Shown here: positions 36,759 to 46,190 of the stretch, in pieces | Position numbering within the stretch: position 1 is the first letter of the stretch | How the letters are laid out: every line of letters begins with the position of its first letter | Assembly: GCA_910574185.1 (NCBI GenBank) | Contig: CAJSZQ010000005.1 | Coordinates: 1-64,000 of the forward strand | Origin: Lachnospiraceae bacterium | Lineage (GTDB): Bacteria > Bacillota > Clostridia > Lachnospirales > Lachnospiraceae | DNA: 64,000 nucleotides | Direction of reading: 5' to 3' | The notes under the pieces: generated by a model | The model's input: only the letters and a program-made list of their open reading frames with translations | Database searches by the model: none | What the model was told of the DNA's origin: nothing | Position numbers and translations under genes: made by a program

Positions 36759-38450
36759 TTATCTTCCGACTACACCGGTTCCATTTATTAATTTGTCGAG
36801 CGCCTCATCGAGAGTCGTCATCAGCCTTGCTGCCGCATTATAGGATTGGTTATAATGAAGCAGACTCATACCTTCTTCATCAAGCTGCACGCCGGAAACA
36901 CCGTCTCTGGAGTTAGAAGTCTGATTTAATACAGAAATCTGATTTTCCAGGAGAGTACTTGATGATTTGGTATCAATTCCCAGAGTATTCTCAATGTTGG
37001 CAAAACAGTCGTGGAAACTCCCGGTGTAGAATTTAATACCGTTTGATTCAAAATCAAGACTCTTATCCAATAATTTAACCATATTCATAATATTCTCGTC
37101 AGCGGTAGAACCGTTCTCACCATTAATGATTTTATTGGAAATGGTAATACCGTAATCTCCGTTGAGCCAGCCTTCAGCAATCTTAATATTAGCAGCCGAA
37201 AAATCCTTGGAAGGGTCTCTTTTCTCAAATAGCGGGCGGTCTACATAGTTGACGGTGTCTGGATCAGAGCCTGCTATAATAAGATACTGACCTTTGTTAT
37301 TGGGATCTTCTTGTGGCTGACCATTCGCGTCTAAATCCAGAGCTCCCTGAATAGTCGTACCATCAGGATGTTTTGTAACAACCGCTTTGTTAGCGTTATT
37401 AAATTCTTCGGCAAATTTCTTTACCAGAGAATCCAGAACCTTCTCATAATAACCGAGTCCCTTAAAATCGCTGCCGTCAAAATCGCCGGATTTGTTCAGA
37501 AAATCCAGGGTTCCTTTTATAGTACCGGCGCCTAACAAGTCAACATATTGTTCCTTGCCGGTATTATCTTTTACGTTACCCGCAAGAACTTTGGTTATAC
37601 TGGTAGCGGTTGTAAGTGTAAGTGTAACTGGCTGACCATTAATATCTGTATCAAAAAAACCATAACGTCCATCGGAAACTAACGTATGTACCTGACCTTC
37701 TGCATCAGTAAAGTTAACATTCAAAACTTCAACAGTCTGATCCGGTCCAATCGTCTCGTCCGTATATTTGACTGTAATCGGAAGATAACTGCCAAGCTCA
37801 TCTAACAGAGCGTTTCTCTGATCCTGAAGTTCAAGAGCAGGATTACCAAGTATCTGGCTGTTCTTGATGTTTGTATTCAGTTGAGCGATGTTTTCTAAAA
37901 GTCCGTTTAAATCTTTGATGTCGGTAGTCTCAAACCCTACCTGCATGTCTTCCCTGATATCCTGAAGACGAATAGAATTTTCTCGGAAGAGATTAAGAAG
38001 AACCTGCATATTTGAACGAACTGCTGTGTCATGTTCTTTATTACCCGCCTGTGTAGAAAGAGTACTCATGGAACTGGAAAGAGAAATAAATGCAGCCCTT
38101 ACACCGTCCATGGTTGCTTCATCAAATATGGTGGCAAGCTGCTCGTATCCTGCTACATGTGCATCTGTAGTTCCCAATTTACTAATCTGAGAACGATACT
38201 GGGCGTCAAGGAATGGGTCGCGAAGCTGAGAAACGCCTGTCATCTCCACGCCGTAACCAACCTTAATTGTAGAATTAGAATTGTAAAAATCACCTTTTTG
38301 CGTATTCAAACTGGCAATGTCCAGACGCTGTCTGGTATAGCCTGGCGTATTAATATTTGCAATATTCTGACCGGTAACATCAAGCGCGCGCTGACTGGTA
38401 GCCATTGCAAGCTGCGCAGTGGTAAAACCGGCAAATGTAGAACGTATCAT
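36759..38450 (-). CDS. flgK: flagellar hook-associated protein 1 (FlgK)
   Basis: A 563-residue junction protein. The N-terminus has STFAGFTTAQLAMATSQRALDV and the rod/hook signature TGQNIANINTPGYTRQR. The C-terminus ends SYNAAARLMTTLDEALDKLING, the flagellin-like helix. The length is typical (500-600). It lies between flgN and flgL; FlgN is its export chaperone. Confidence 0.97.
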   Translation of the reverse strand: MIRSTFAGFTTAQLAMATSQRALDVTGQNIANINTPGYTRQRLDIASLNTQKGDFYNSNSTIKVGYGVEMTGVSQLRDPFLDAQYRSQISKLGTTDAHVAGYEQLATIFDEATMDGVRAAFISLSSSMSTLSTQAGNKEHDTAVRSNMQVLLNLFRENSIRLQDIREDMQVGFETTDIKDLNGLLENIAQLNTNIKNSQILGNPALELQDQRNALLDELGSYLPITVKYTDETIGPDQTVEVLNVNFTDAEGQVHTLVSDGRYGFFDTDINGQPVTLTLTTATSITKVLAGNVKDNTGKEQYVDLLGAGTIKGTLDFLNKSGDFDGSDFKGLGYYEKVLDSLVKKFAEEFNNANKAVVTKHPDGTTIQGALDLDANGQPQEDPNNKGQYLIIAGSDPDTVNYVDRPLFEKRDPSKDFSAANIKIAEGWLNGDYGITISNKIINGENGSTADENIMNMVKLLDKSLDFESNGIKFYTGSFHDCFANIENTLGIDTKSSSTLLENQISVLNQTSNSRDGVSGVQLDEEGMSLLHYNQSYNAAARLMTTLDEALDKLINGTGVVGR

Positions 38451-38470
38451 ATTTATCTCCTCCTGATTGA

Positions 38471-38941
38471 TTAAACTGAACGGCTTGTAAAGTGATTAGG
38501 TTTATCATTATCACTTTTTTTGCCTGACGCAGAATAAGTCTCCCTGCCGGGAGCTTTCTCGGCAAGGGAAGACTGAATTACATGAAGATTAACTTCAATC
38601 ATGTCCTTTGCACTTTCACTGATTGATTGAAATTGTGTAACCTGTTCTGACAATCGGTCAAATAAAGGCTTTAAAGCAGAATAGATATCTTCTGGAACTT
38701 TTTCCAGAATCTGGCGGAAAGTATAGTCCTTCATGCCGAGATGTTCCTGCTCTTTTTCTCTCTTTTGCTCCAATCCCCGGAGACGCAGAACGGCAGCTTG
38801 TTCTTTGTGCATACATTCTTCCACAAAAGAAACTCTATTCTTAATAGCAGCGTCTAACTTCTCCTGTTCTATTGGTATTAGATTATCAAAAAAATCAATG
38901 AACTCTTCTAGAATCTTTATATAATTTGAAAATTCACCCAT
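38471..38941 (-). CDS. flgN: flagellar export chaperone FlgN
   Basis: A 156-residue mostly helical protein. Features are FIDFFDNLIPIEQEKLDAAIKNRV and the pattern KEQAAVLRLRGLEQKREKEQE, typical of the FlgN family, which escorts FlgK and FlgL to the export gate. It is called from the fold pattern plus the position between flgM and flgK. A Ser/Lys-rich C-terminal tail is not conserved. Confidence 0.88.
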   Translation of the reverse strand: MGEFSNYIKILEEFIDFFDNLIPIEQEKLDAAIKNRVSFVEECMHKEQAAVLRLRGLEQKREKEQEHLGMKDYTFRQILEKVPEDIYSALKPLFDRLSEQVTQFQSISESAKDMIEVNLHVIQSSLAEKAPGRETYSASGKKSDNDKPNHFTSRSV

Positions 38942-38956
38942 ACTTTCTGCATCCTC

Positions 38957-39256
38957 CTATATTAACAGCATTCTGGAGGCAATAGCATAGGCGTCTACCT
39001 GATAAGTATGCTCCGAAACTTGATTTTGCAGCCGCTCAATCTTCTCAGCGGATGCAGTTGCATTAACCTCTGAGGATAACTGACGGGAAACAGACTTCGC
39101 AAAAGTGTGTTCCTCAATCTGTCTTGGGTTTGACTTGATGATAATTGCATCAAAACTATGTCCGTCATTTGTAACTGCAGGAGGAGTTGAATTTTCTTTT
39201 GTATGAATACGTAAATCAGGATAATTTTTAATTATGTTATTAGTAGTTATCTTCAT
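38957..39256 (-). CDS. flgM: anti-sigma-D factor FlgM
   Basis: A 99-residue protein. The C-terminal half has the FlgM pattern (EHTFAKSVSRQLSSEVNATASAEKIERLQNQV, ending SRMLL) that contacts sigma-28/sigma-D. The N-terminus is disordered. It is exported when the hook is complete, which releases sigma-D. A GCCGATAA -10 element lies about 95 bp upstream, so flgM and flgNKL are probably themselves partly under sigma-D, as in B. subtilis. Confidence 0.9.
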   Translation of the reverse strand: MKITTNNIIKNYPDLRIHTKENSTPPAVTNDGHSFDAIIIKSNPRQIEEHTFAKSVSRQLSSEVNATASAEKIERLQNQVSEHTYQVDAYAIASRMLLI

Positions 39257-39348
39257 ACTGGACTCCTTGCTTTCACTTATTGTTAGCCTTATAACTGATA
39301 GTGTAAATGAATAATTATTAAGGCTTAGTTTAACCTGTTATACTATAA

Positions 39349-39375
39349 TTATCGGCATAACTTTCGGAATCATAA
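39349..39375 (-). promoter_or_regulatory. probable sigma-D (sigma-28) promoter of the flgM operon
   Basis: On the minus strand GCCGATAA (39349-39356) fits the sigma-D -10 consensus. The -35 position 15 nt upstream reads TTAT rather than TAAA, so the -35 is weak. The operon behind it (flgM, flgN, flgK, flgL) is a classic sigma-D target. Confidence 0.65.
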
Positions 39376-39387
39376 CAAAAAAAGTAA

Positions 39388-39416
39388 AAAAGAATCCCGC
39401 TTAACAGGATTCTTTT
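39388..39416 (-). terminator. intrinsic terminator after cheB
   Basis: On the minus strand AAAAGAATCC / GGATTCTTTT has a 9-nt loop and is followed by TTTTTACTTTTTTT. It ends the che operon before the flgM promoter. Confidence 0.93.
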
Positions 39417-39439
39417 ATAATGATACGAAAGCGTATCCT

Positions 39440-40525
39440 CTATTTTTTTAAATGGTTCAACAGTACGGATGGAATATTATCACAGGAAGCCTGAGTACAT
39501 ACCGCTCCGATATTATGTGCAACCATTGGCATGCCATATACTACGCAGGACTCCTTATCTTGTCCGATGGTAAAAGCACCGCTTTGACGCATCTTAAGAA
39601 GTCCGTCCGCACCGTCGCGTCCCATGCCGGTCATTATAATGCCGATTTTATTAATAGCGACATTCTTTGCAATGGAATTGAAAAGAACATCCACCGACGG
39701 ACAGTGACCGCTTACTTTGGCGCCAGGGTGGCATTGAACCATATAATTACGTCCGGAACGTACAACTTCCATTTGTTTGCCGCCTGGAGCAATAAGGGCG
39801 AGTCCGGGATGAATAGTATCGCCGTTTTTGGCTTCTCTGACCTCCATGCTGCAGATGCGGTTTAAACGCTGTGCATACATAGCAGTAAACCCTTCCGGCA
39901 TGTGTTGGGTAATTACAATACCCGGAATATTGGCAGGAAGTTTCTGCAGAACGGCAAGGGTTGCCTCAGTTCCTCCAGTGGATGCTCCCAATCCGATAAT
40001 AGTAGAATCAAGAACGTTCCGCGCAATAGGAGGAAACGGCATCGGTTTTGCAGTAACCTGAGATTGAGACGGCATATGTCCTGGAACATTACCAACCGCA
40101 GAATTTCCTATCGGCTGTTTAGCAGGCCGAACCTTTGCCATGGAAGCAGCTCTGACCTTGGGAACCAGTGAAGCAAAAAACGTGCTCTTTGAATTAGAAG
40201 CGCTCATATCCGGTTTGCGTACAAAATCGACGGCGCCGGCAGACAGAGCATCAAATACATTTAAATTCAGCGAAGATACAAGGACGACAGGAATAGGATT
40301 TGTAGGGAGTAATTGTTTTAAAAATTCAATTCCGTTCAATCCTGGCATCTCTACATCCAGAGTGAGAACGTCCGGTTTTAAAAGCGGGATTTTTCTCTTG
40401 GCATCATACGCGTTGATAGCATAACCTACAACTTCAATGCCAGGCTGAGCCGCTAAGTGATCCATGATCATTTGTCGAAAAAGAGATGAGTCATCGACAA
40501 CAAGTACTTTAATATTGGTAGCCAT
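39440..40525 (-). CDS. cheB: protein-glutamate methylesterase CheB
   Basis: A 361-residue chemotaxis adaptation enzyme that demethylates and deamidates receptors. The receiver domain (1-~120) has VLVVDDSSLFRQMI and the phospho-acceptor region LTLDVEMPGLNGIEF. A Pro/Gln/Met-rich linker follows. The esterase domain has GLGASTGGTEA (catalytic Ser), TQHMPEGFTAMYA (catalytic His) and MTGMGRDGADG (catalytic Asp). It is encoded after cheR with a hairpin in the gap. Confidence 0.97.
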   Translation of the reverse strand: MATNIKVLVVDDSSLFRQMIMDHLAAQPGIEVVGYAINAYDAKRKIPLLKPDVLTLDVEMPGLNGIEFLKQLLPTNPIPVVLVSSLNLNVFDALSAGAVDFVRKPDMSASNSKSTFFASLVPKVRAASMAKVRPAKQPIGNSAVGNVPGHMPSQSQVTAKPMPFPPIARNVLDSTIIGLGASTGGTEATLAVLQKLPANIPGIVITQHMPEGFTAMYAQRLNRICSMEVREAKNGDTIHPGLALIAPGGKQMEVVRSGRNYMVQCHPGAKVSGHCPSVDVLFNSIAKNVAINKIGIIMTGMGRDGADGLLKMRQSGAFTIGQDKESCVVYGMPMVAHNIGAVCTQASCDNIPSVLLNHLKK

Positions 40526-40556
40526 TAGGTTACTCCTTTCATAACTATAACTGGGA

Positions 40557-40597
40557 AAAGCCGCTTCTGAAACGTTTGTTATTTCAGAGGCAGCTTT
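40557..40597 (-). terminator. strong stem-loop between cheR and cheB
   Basis: A 16-bp imperfect stem, AAAGCTGCCTCTGAAA / TTTCAGAAGCGGCTTT on the minus strand, followed by only a short T-tract (TTTT with the stem end). It lies 3 nt after the cheR stop. It may attenuate cheB relative to cheAWR. Confidence 0.6.
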
Positions 40598-40600
40598 GGT

Positions 40601-41413
40601 TTAAACTTTTCGGTAGGTTGCAGGCATCAGATATTGGTAAGGAGTTGCTGTCTTACTTAAATTTTCCGAGTGGCCAATCAGAAGATATCCTCCTGGATTC
40701 GTTGCGTTATAAAACCGGTTGACTAAAGCTTCCTTTGTTGCCTGATCAAAATAAATCATAACATTTCTACAGAAAATAACGTCAAACTTCAATCGGAATT
40801 TGATAGGGTCCATAAGGTTAAAGGTTCGGAAAATAACGTTAGACTTAATCTCTGGTGTCACTGTATAGGTTCCAGGTTCTCCTGCCGGAGTGAAATATTT
40901 CTTTTTCCAGGCAGGCGTTAACTCTTTCAGTGAATCCTCGTCATAAACAGCGTTGGTTGCCGCGTGAAGAGCATTCTGTGAAATATCGGTTGCGAGTACT
41001 CTGGTGTCCCACATACTTGCTTTTGCTCCAAAAAATTCTTTTAAAAGCATAGAAATGGTATAAGGTTCTTCTCCTGAAGAGCAGCCGGCGCTCCATATAC
41101 TAAGTACTTTATCCTTCTTCGTCTCCACTAGCCATGGAAGAATTGTATTTGTAAAATATTCAAAGTGTGCTCCCTCACGCATAAAAAAAGTATAATTTGT
41201 AGTGAGTTTATTCAACATAAGTTCCAAATCTTCTGGCTTTTTGTTCTTAATCAGGTGATCTACATATTCCTGAAATGAACCAAATCCCATGGAGAGAATT
41301 GTGTTGGAAAGTCGTCCGACAATAAGCTGGCGTTTCTTGGATAAGTCAATACCATAGTTTTGGTGTATAAATTTGTATAAGCGTTCAAAATCTTTGTCAT
41401 TAATAGTTAACAT
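40601..41413 (-). CDS. cheR: chemotaxis protein methyltransferase CheR
   Basis: A 270-residue SAM-dependent receptor methyltransferase. The N-terminal helical domain has YKFIHQNYGIDLSKKRQLIVGRL. The SAM-binding domain has WSAGCSSGEEPYTISML, VLATDISQNALHAA and FDVIFCRNVMIYFD. It ends in GHSENL and a short tail. It forms the adaptation pair with CheB next door. Confidence 0.97.
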   Translation of the reverse strand: MLTINDKDFERLYKFIHQNYGIDLSKKRQLIVGRLSNTILSMGFGSFQEYVDHLIKNKKPEDLELMLNKLTTNYTFFMREGAHFEYFTNTILPWLVETKKDKVLSIWSAGCSSGEEPYTISMLLKEFFGAKASMWDTRVLATDISQNALHAATNAVYDEDSLKELTPAWKKKYFTPAGEPGTYTVTPEIKSNVIFRTFNLMDPIKFRLKFDVIFCRNVMIYFDQATKEALVNRFYNATNPGGYLLIGHSENLSKTATPYQYLMPATYRKV

Positions 41414-41437
41414 TGTAATATAGGACTCCTTCGTGTA

Positions 41438-41917
41438 TTAATATGTCTGTACAAGCTGCTCACAGTCCAGGAAAAGGATTACAGAGCGGTCGCCAGACGA
41501 TACCATCCCGCTGATAAGTTCCTGCTGGTTCTCAACTGGAACAGGAGATATCTGACTCTGATCAATGTCCATAACCTGCTGTACCGCATCTACAATAATA
41601 CCAATCTGAACAGAATTGATATTCAGAACAATAATACAGGTTGAACTTGTGTAGTCAATAGAAGGCTTACCCATACGCAAACGGATATCAATGATAGGGA
41701 TAATCTGTCCGCGCAGATTGATGATGCCTTTCACGTAGTCCGGGGCGAGCGGAAGCATGGTAATCGAGTGATTCGTAATAATCTCAATTACATAGTTCGT
41801 ACTAACGCCGATATTCAGTCCATTAGAGCTGAAGGTAAGGAAACGTTCTGTGGAAACAAGTGTGTCTCCATCCATACCTTCATGAACAGTTGTATTTTCT
41901 AAAGTATCTGCTGACAT
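41438..41917 (-). CDS. cheW: chemotaxis coupling protein CheW
   Basis: A 159-residue single CheW domain that links receptors to CheA. The blocks ITMLPLAPDYVKGIINLRGQIIPIIDIRLRMG and IGIIVDAVQQVMDI are standard. There is a ~25-residue N-terminal tail. It lies 27 bp downstream of cheA. Confidence 0.96.
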   Translation of the reverse strand: MSADTLENTTVHEGMDGDTLVSTERFLTFSSNGLNIGVSTNYVIEIITNHSITMLPLAPDYVKGIINLRGQIIPIIDIRLRMGKPSIDYTSSTCIIVLNINSVQIGIIVDAVQQVMDIDQSQISPVPVENQQELISGMVSSGDRSVILFLDCEQLVQTY

Positions 41918-41944
41918 AATTCTTCCTCCGATTCTTCGTACAAT

Positions 41945-44074
41945 TTAGTATTGATTATAAAATGCTGCATACATGCTTCTGATATCCAGAATAAGGCTTA
42001 TATTACCGTCGCCTAGGATTGTACAACCGCTGATACCTGAATTCTTAATGTTAAAGTTGCTTAAGAATGAAGGAAGCGGCTTAACTACAACCTGCTGTTC
42101 TCCAAGCAGTTCATCGACAAAGAGGCAGTAAGATTTGTCGGCAGCTTCTACCCAGATTAAAATACCGTCTTCAATATTGGTAATCTCAGTCTCAATGTTA
42201 TATAACTGATGTACTCTGATGATCGGATAAAAATCATTCAGGCACTTAATAATCTCATTGCCGCCTGCATCCAGAAGGACTTCGTCTTTTTGTGGCTTAA
42301 AGGACTGACGAATATTAGCAATCGGAATTGTAAACATAGAATTACCTACGGATACTTCCATACCGTCTGTAATCGCCATCGTAAGCGGTATCTTCAGTGA
42401 AGTACAGCTTCCTTTGCCCAGTTCACTTGTAATTGTGATAGTACCGCCTACAGATTCCACATTCTTCTTAACAACATCCATACCAACGCCACGTCCAGAG
42501 AATTCCGTAACTTCCTCGTTTGTTGAGAAGCCGGGGAGCATAAGCAGTGAAAGAATCTCTTTTTGAGAGTATTCACTGGCAGGTTTGGTAAGGATACCGT
42601 TGCGCTCTGCTTTGGCAAGAATCTTATCTGGGTCCATACCCTGGCCGTCGTCGCTAATTGAAATGATAACTTCACTTCCGGTATGTGCAGCAGACAGAAT
42701 AATCTCTCCCTGCGGATTTTTTCCAGCAGCGATACGGTCTTCCACATTCTCCTCTATACCATGGTCCATGGAATTACGGACAATATGCATAATTGGATCG
42801 CCGATACTGTCTACGATAGTTTTGTCTACTTCTGTATTCTCTCCTATAATAGTTAGACGTACGTCTTTATTTAATTTCTTCTTCATATCCCGCACAATAC
42901 GGTTCATCTTCTGGAAGGTGCCGGAAACAGGAACCATTCTAAGAGACATAGCAATATCCTGAAGGTCGTCGGTCAGCTTCCTTAACTGGCGTGCAGACTT
43001 GGTAAAGTTATCAAGCTTAAGATTCTGCAGGTCAGGAGAGGATGTAACCATGGATTCTGTAATAACAATCTCACCAACGATGGCAACCAGACTATCCAGC
43101 TTGGAAAGATTAACGCTAATTAAGCTCTGCTTAACCGGCGCGCTGTTATGAGAAGCAGGAGCCTGCGCAGATTTCTGAGATGGAGCTGTCTGAGCGCTTT
43201 TTGACGCTTCTCTAGACGGCGTCTCTTCGGAAGGAACTGACTTAGGCTCCGTAGGTTTCTGTTCTTGCTGTTTGACGGTAGCGTTCTCGATTACTTCATA
43301 AGTCTCTACACTGTTTTGTTCTTTAATAACGTGAAGAGCTCTATTCACATCATCCTGTGAAGACAAACCGATAAAGAACCCGTTCTCAATGATGGTTTCT
43401 ATTGTGTCGCTATTAGTTTCTACGTCTTCTGGATAGTATTCAAAGTGTAGATCCAAATCCTTCAAAGCAGTAACGACCATAAAAGCACGTAGATGCTCCA
43501 TACCGGAACCCTGTTCAAAATGAGTCCGTATAAAATAAGGAAGGTCACTGGAAGGACAACCTGCAAGTTCTTGATTGATAATAGCAATCTGCTGTTCGTC
43601 TGCAGGCGGTATGGTATCTGCATTATCTGTCTGTGCTGCAGCTGTGTCAGCATTTTCAGAAGAACCCTTTCCTGAGCCGCTGATTTTTTCCAAAAAACTA
43701 TTAATATTTGCAATGATTGAGTCGATATTAGTGCTAAGAGGCTCATCGTTTTCGATTTTTTCGACTTCATTGCGAAGGGCGTCTGTAGACTGGAACATCA
43801 GATTAAACAAATCGCTTTTATGTGATTCATCCATAGAATCCAGTCCATTCTCACGAATATAGAAGAAAAGATCTTCTATATGATGAGCAATTTCCATCAA
43901 CGTGGAAAACTCCATCATGGCAGATGAACCCTTGATAGTATGCATGCTACGGAAGATTTCATTCACGTCGTTCGTAGTGAAATCCCTGTTTTTTTCAGCT
44001 TCTATTAAAAGTTCATCTAGTTGTTCCAAGAGAGTGTTTGTTTCGTAAAGATACATTTCAAGCATGTTATCCAT
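41945..44074 (-). CDS. cheA: chemotaxis histidine kinase CheA
   Basis: A 709-residue kinase with five regions. P1 has phospho-acceptor His45 in SMHTIKGSSAMM. A P2-like region lies around 180-260. A Pro/Ala/Ser/Gln-rich linker follows. P3 is the dimerisation hairpin. P4 is the ATPase, with N-box HIVRNSMDHGIE, G1 ISDDGQGMD and G2 GRGVGMDVVKKNVE. P5 is the CheW-like domain. It is the first gene of cheA-cheW-cheR-cheB. CheY is not in the window. Confidence 0.97.
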   Translation of the reverse strand: MDNMLEMYLYETNTLLEQLDELLIEAEKNRDFTTNDVNEIFRSMHTIKGSSAMMEFSTLMEIAHHIEDLFFYIRENGLDSMDESHKSDLFNLMFQSTDALRNEVEKIENDEPLSTNIDSIIANINSFLEKISGSGKGSSENADTAAAQTDNADTIPPADEQQIAIINQELAGCPSSDLPYFIRTHFEQGSGMEHLRAFMVVTALKDLDLHFEYYPEDVETNSDTIETIIENGFFIGLSSQDDVNRALHVIKEQNSVETYEVIENATVKQQEQKPTEPKSVPSEETPSREASKSAQTAPSQKSAQAPASHNSAPVKQSLISVNLSKLDSLVAIVGEIVITESMVTSSPDLQNLKLDNFTKSARQLRKLTDDLQDIAMSLRMVPVSGTFQKMNRIVRDMKKKLNKDVRLTIIGENTEVDKTIVDSIGDPIMHIVRNSMDHGIEENVEDRIAAGKNPQGEIILSAAHTGSEVIISISDDGQGMDPDKILAKAERNGILTKPASEYSQKEILSLLMLPGFSTNEEVTEFSGRGVGMDVVKKNVESVGGTITITSELGKGSCTSLKIPLTMAITDGMEVSVGNSMFTIPIANIRQSFKPQKDEVLLDAGGNEIIKCLNDFYPIIRVHQLYNIETEITNIEDGILIWVEAADKSYCLFVDELLGEQQVVVKPLPSFLSNFNIKNSGISGCTILGDGNISLILDIRSMYAAFYNQY

Positions 44075-44179
44075 AATATTAGTACCACCTTCATCTAATG
44101 TGTTTAAATAGTATTATATTTAAATATATCGTCAGTAGGTGCAAAAAGGATAAGAGTAAATTATAGAGTAGGTGAAAAA

Positions 44180-45604
44180 ATGTCAAATATTTTAAAAGTA
44201 ACGACCCCGACAACCGGATATGACAATAATGCAATCAACAAACAGAACTCAGCGCAGCATACACAGGACTTAAGCGTTAAGAATCCTGTGGACCCTAGCA
44301 GAGTAGTTCGCGCAGACGGAAGGAATCAGTCAAACGGAGAGCAGAATGCTGCAAATAAAGGGATTTCACATGAGTCTAATTTTGGTAATTTTGTGCAGTC
44401 TTTAAGAGATCTTCCGAGACTTGAGGATGTGATGACCAAGCTGGTTTTCAGTGGAATGGCGAATGTGGTTGAATCTGGCGTGGGAAAAGGAACCGCGGAG
44501 GAAATCCAGTCGTTTCTTAATATGATTCAGATGACTCCTGACCAGATGACTGAGTTCTTAAAAGGGCAGATGGCTGGAGCCAACCGTCTTCAGGGTCCAC
44601 TGTTTGATATGCTCCGTCAGGTGATGAGTGAAGCGACGACAGTAGAACTAAAGGCGGGGATTTTGGATTTCTTGAAAAAATATAATGACATGTCGTCAGG
44701 AAAGCATCTTCTTCAGAATATTACGGATACGTTGAAAGAGATGGAGGGATATATGTTTCGCAATGATAGGGAACAGCTCTCCAGTCTTACGGCTAGATTA
44801 CTGTCGCACAGTATGAATGCGAATGCAAAAAATGTACAGATATTAAAGGAACAGATTATTCCATATTTGGGTAAATATATTTCGGAAACCAGAGACATGG
44901 GACGAATCCGCGATTTAATATCAATTCTTACTTTGAATACGTCCAGATATGAGAATGGAAATATTGACAGATTACTTCAGGCTTTTCAGAGACTGATGGA
45001 ATTTCCTGCCTTTGAGAAAGGATTTGGGGGGATGTCGCCGGCTGATTTTAGGGCGATGCTTCAGAATGTGGATTTTGACAGAGCGGCAGGTAAAATGCCA
45101 TGGGTTGACAATTTTTTGAGCATAATGGAAGCTGGTATAAAGGGTGAAGCGGGAATTGAGAACAGGGAAGCTTTTATGAATATTATGAAGGCGACCCTTG
45201 TAAATGAAAGCGTCTATATGCCGGTTATGCATGTGATGATTCCGGCAATTCTTGACGGAGTGCCGATGTTTTCGGAGATATGGGTAGATCCGGATGAAGA
45301 ATCCGGCAATCCGGAATCAAAAGAAAGAGGTATTAAACTTCTCATTAAATTTGATTTGAAAGATGTTGGCTTTTTTGACATGATGTTGTATTATGAAAAA
45401 GGGAAGATGGATATTCTGCTCCATTATCCAGAGGAGTTATCTGCTCATGAAAGTGAAATCAGAGAAGGTATCCGTAAGATAATGAAGAATAATAATTTAG
45501 ACATCGAGTATCTTGCCGTAGAGCAGGGGAAGCAGTCTATACCAGTATCCGCTGCATTCCCGAAGATATTTGAAAGGAGAAATTCGATCAATGTCACAAT
45601 ATGA
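44180..45604 (+). CDS. FliK-like / YlqG-position flagellar protein
   Basis: A 474-residue protein with no signal peptide. The N-terminal ~60 residues are polar, rich in Asn/Gln/Ser and probably disordered. A helical central part follows, then a C-terminal domain (~370-450) with alternating strands (GIKLLIKFDLKDVGFFDMMLYYEKGKMDILLHYPEEL) reminiscent of FliK C-terminal domains. Its end overlaps a soluble FlhB-like gene by 14 bp, as in B. subtilis ylqG-ylqH. I infer a flagellar export or hook-length-type role; the sequence alone is not decisive. It is divergent from cheA. Confidence 0.6.
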   Translation: MSNILKVTTPTTGYDNNAINKQNSAQHTQDLSVKNPVDPSRVVRADGRNQSNGEQNAANKGISHESNFGNFVQSLRDLPRLEDVMTKLVFSGMANVVESGVGKGTAEEIQSFLNMIQMTPDQMTEFLKGQMAGANRLQGPLFDMLRQVMSEATTVELKAGILDFLKKYNDMSSGKHLLQNITDTLKEMEGYMFRNDREQLSSLTARLLSHSMNANAKNVQILKEQIIPYLGKYISETRDMGRIRDLISILTLNTSRYENGNIDRLLQAFQRLMEFPAFEKGFGGMSPADFRAMLQNVDFDRAAGKMPWVDNFLSIMEAGIKGEAGIENREAFMNIMKATLVNESVYMPVMHVMIPAILDGVPMFSEIWVDPDEESGNPESKERGIKLLIKFDLKDVGFFDMMLYYEKGKMDILLHYPEELSAHESEIREGIRKIMKNNNLDIEYLAVEQGKQSIPVSAAFPKIFERRNSINVTI

Positions 45605-45941
45605 TGATGTGTTGAATAAGAAAGCAGTCGCACTACGGTATGATGAGAATAAAGACGCAGCTCCGGTAATTGTTGCTTCCGGGCTTGGATATATGGCTGA
45701 AAGAATCGTAGAGATGGCTAATGAGAACGGGGTTCCGGTGTACGAGGATAATTCTCTTGCAACGGTTCTTACACAGCTTGATTTGGGAACGCCGATTCCG
45801 GAAGAGTTGTATAAGGCAATTGTTGATATTTATGCGTATTTCTTGAAATATACGCCAAAGCATTCCAGGGAAGAAATCGAAGCGGCGAAGGCAGAGCAGG
45901 CTGCCAGAGAAGAACAACAGGAGGAGAATCCGGAGACGTAA
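45591..45941 (+). CDS. soluble FlhB-C-terminal homologue (FlhX/YlqH type)
   Basis: A 116-residue protein homologous to the cytoplasmic FlhB_C / type III export switch domain, without the membrane part. The pattern KKAVALRYDENKDAAPVIVASGLGYMAERI then ANENGVPVYEDNSLATVL and GTPIPEELYKAIVDIYAYFLK is diagnostic. The NPTH autocleavage motif is missing; the position reads ...NKKAVALRYD, i.e. only the part after cleavage is kept. GAAAGGAG sits upstream of the ATG at 45591. The C-terminal tail is Glu/Gln/Ala-rich. It probably acts as an accessory part of the flagellar export gate. Confidence 0.9.
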   Translation: MSQYDDVLNKKAVALRYDENKDAAPVIVASGLGYMAERIVEMANENGVPVYEDNSLATVLTQLDLGTPIPEELYKAIVDIYAYFLKYTPKHSREEIEAAKAEQAAREEQQEENPET

Positions 45942-46092
45942 TCTTTGATATAATGTGCAATACATAGAACAGGGCGAAAGATTTTTCTGATTGTCAGATT
46001 TTCTGATAGTATCGGTACAAAATTTTGCCATACCTGGAAGGTATACTTACCAACTGTTAATAGTCCAAAAAACTAATGAATTTAATACTAAA

Positions 46093-46136
46093 AATGCGCT
46101 GCCCTCGGAATTTAATAATCCGGACTGCAGCGCATT
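46093..46136 (+). terminator. stem-loop terminator region after the FlhX gene
   Basis: A 10-bp stem, AATGCGCTGC / GCAGCGCATT, with a long loop holding an inner CCGG motif, followed by AATTTTATAATTTT. Confidence 0.75.
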
Positions 46137-46190
46137 AATTTTATAATTTTATTGCTAAACAATGGCAAAAGCTCAAGTGAAGTAAATCTA

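Noticed and set aside
44120-44135. CGATAT-containing stretch upstream of cheA as a sigma-D promoter
   Set aside because: The -10 is poor (GACGATAT) and there is no TAAA at 15 nt; the region is simply AT-rich.
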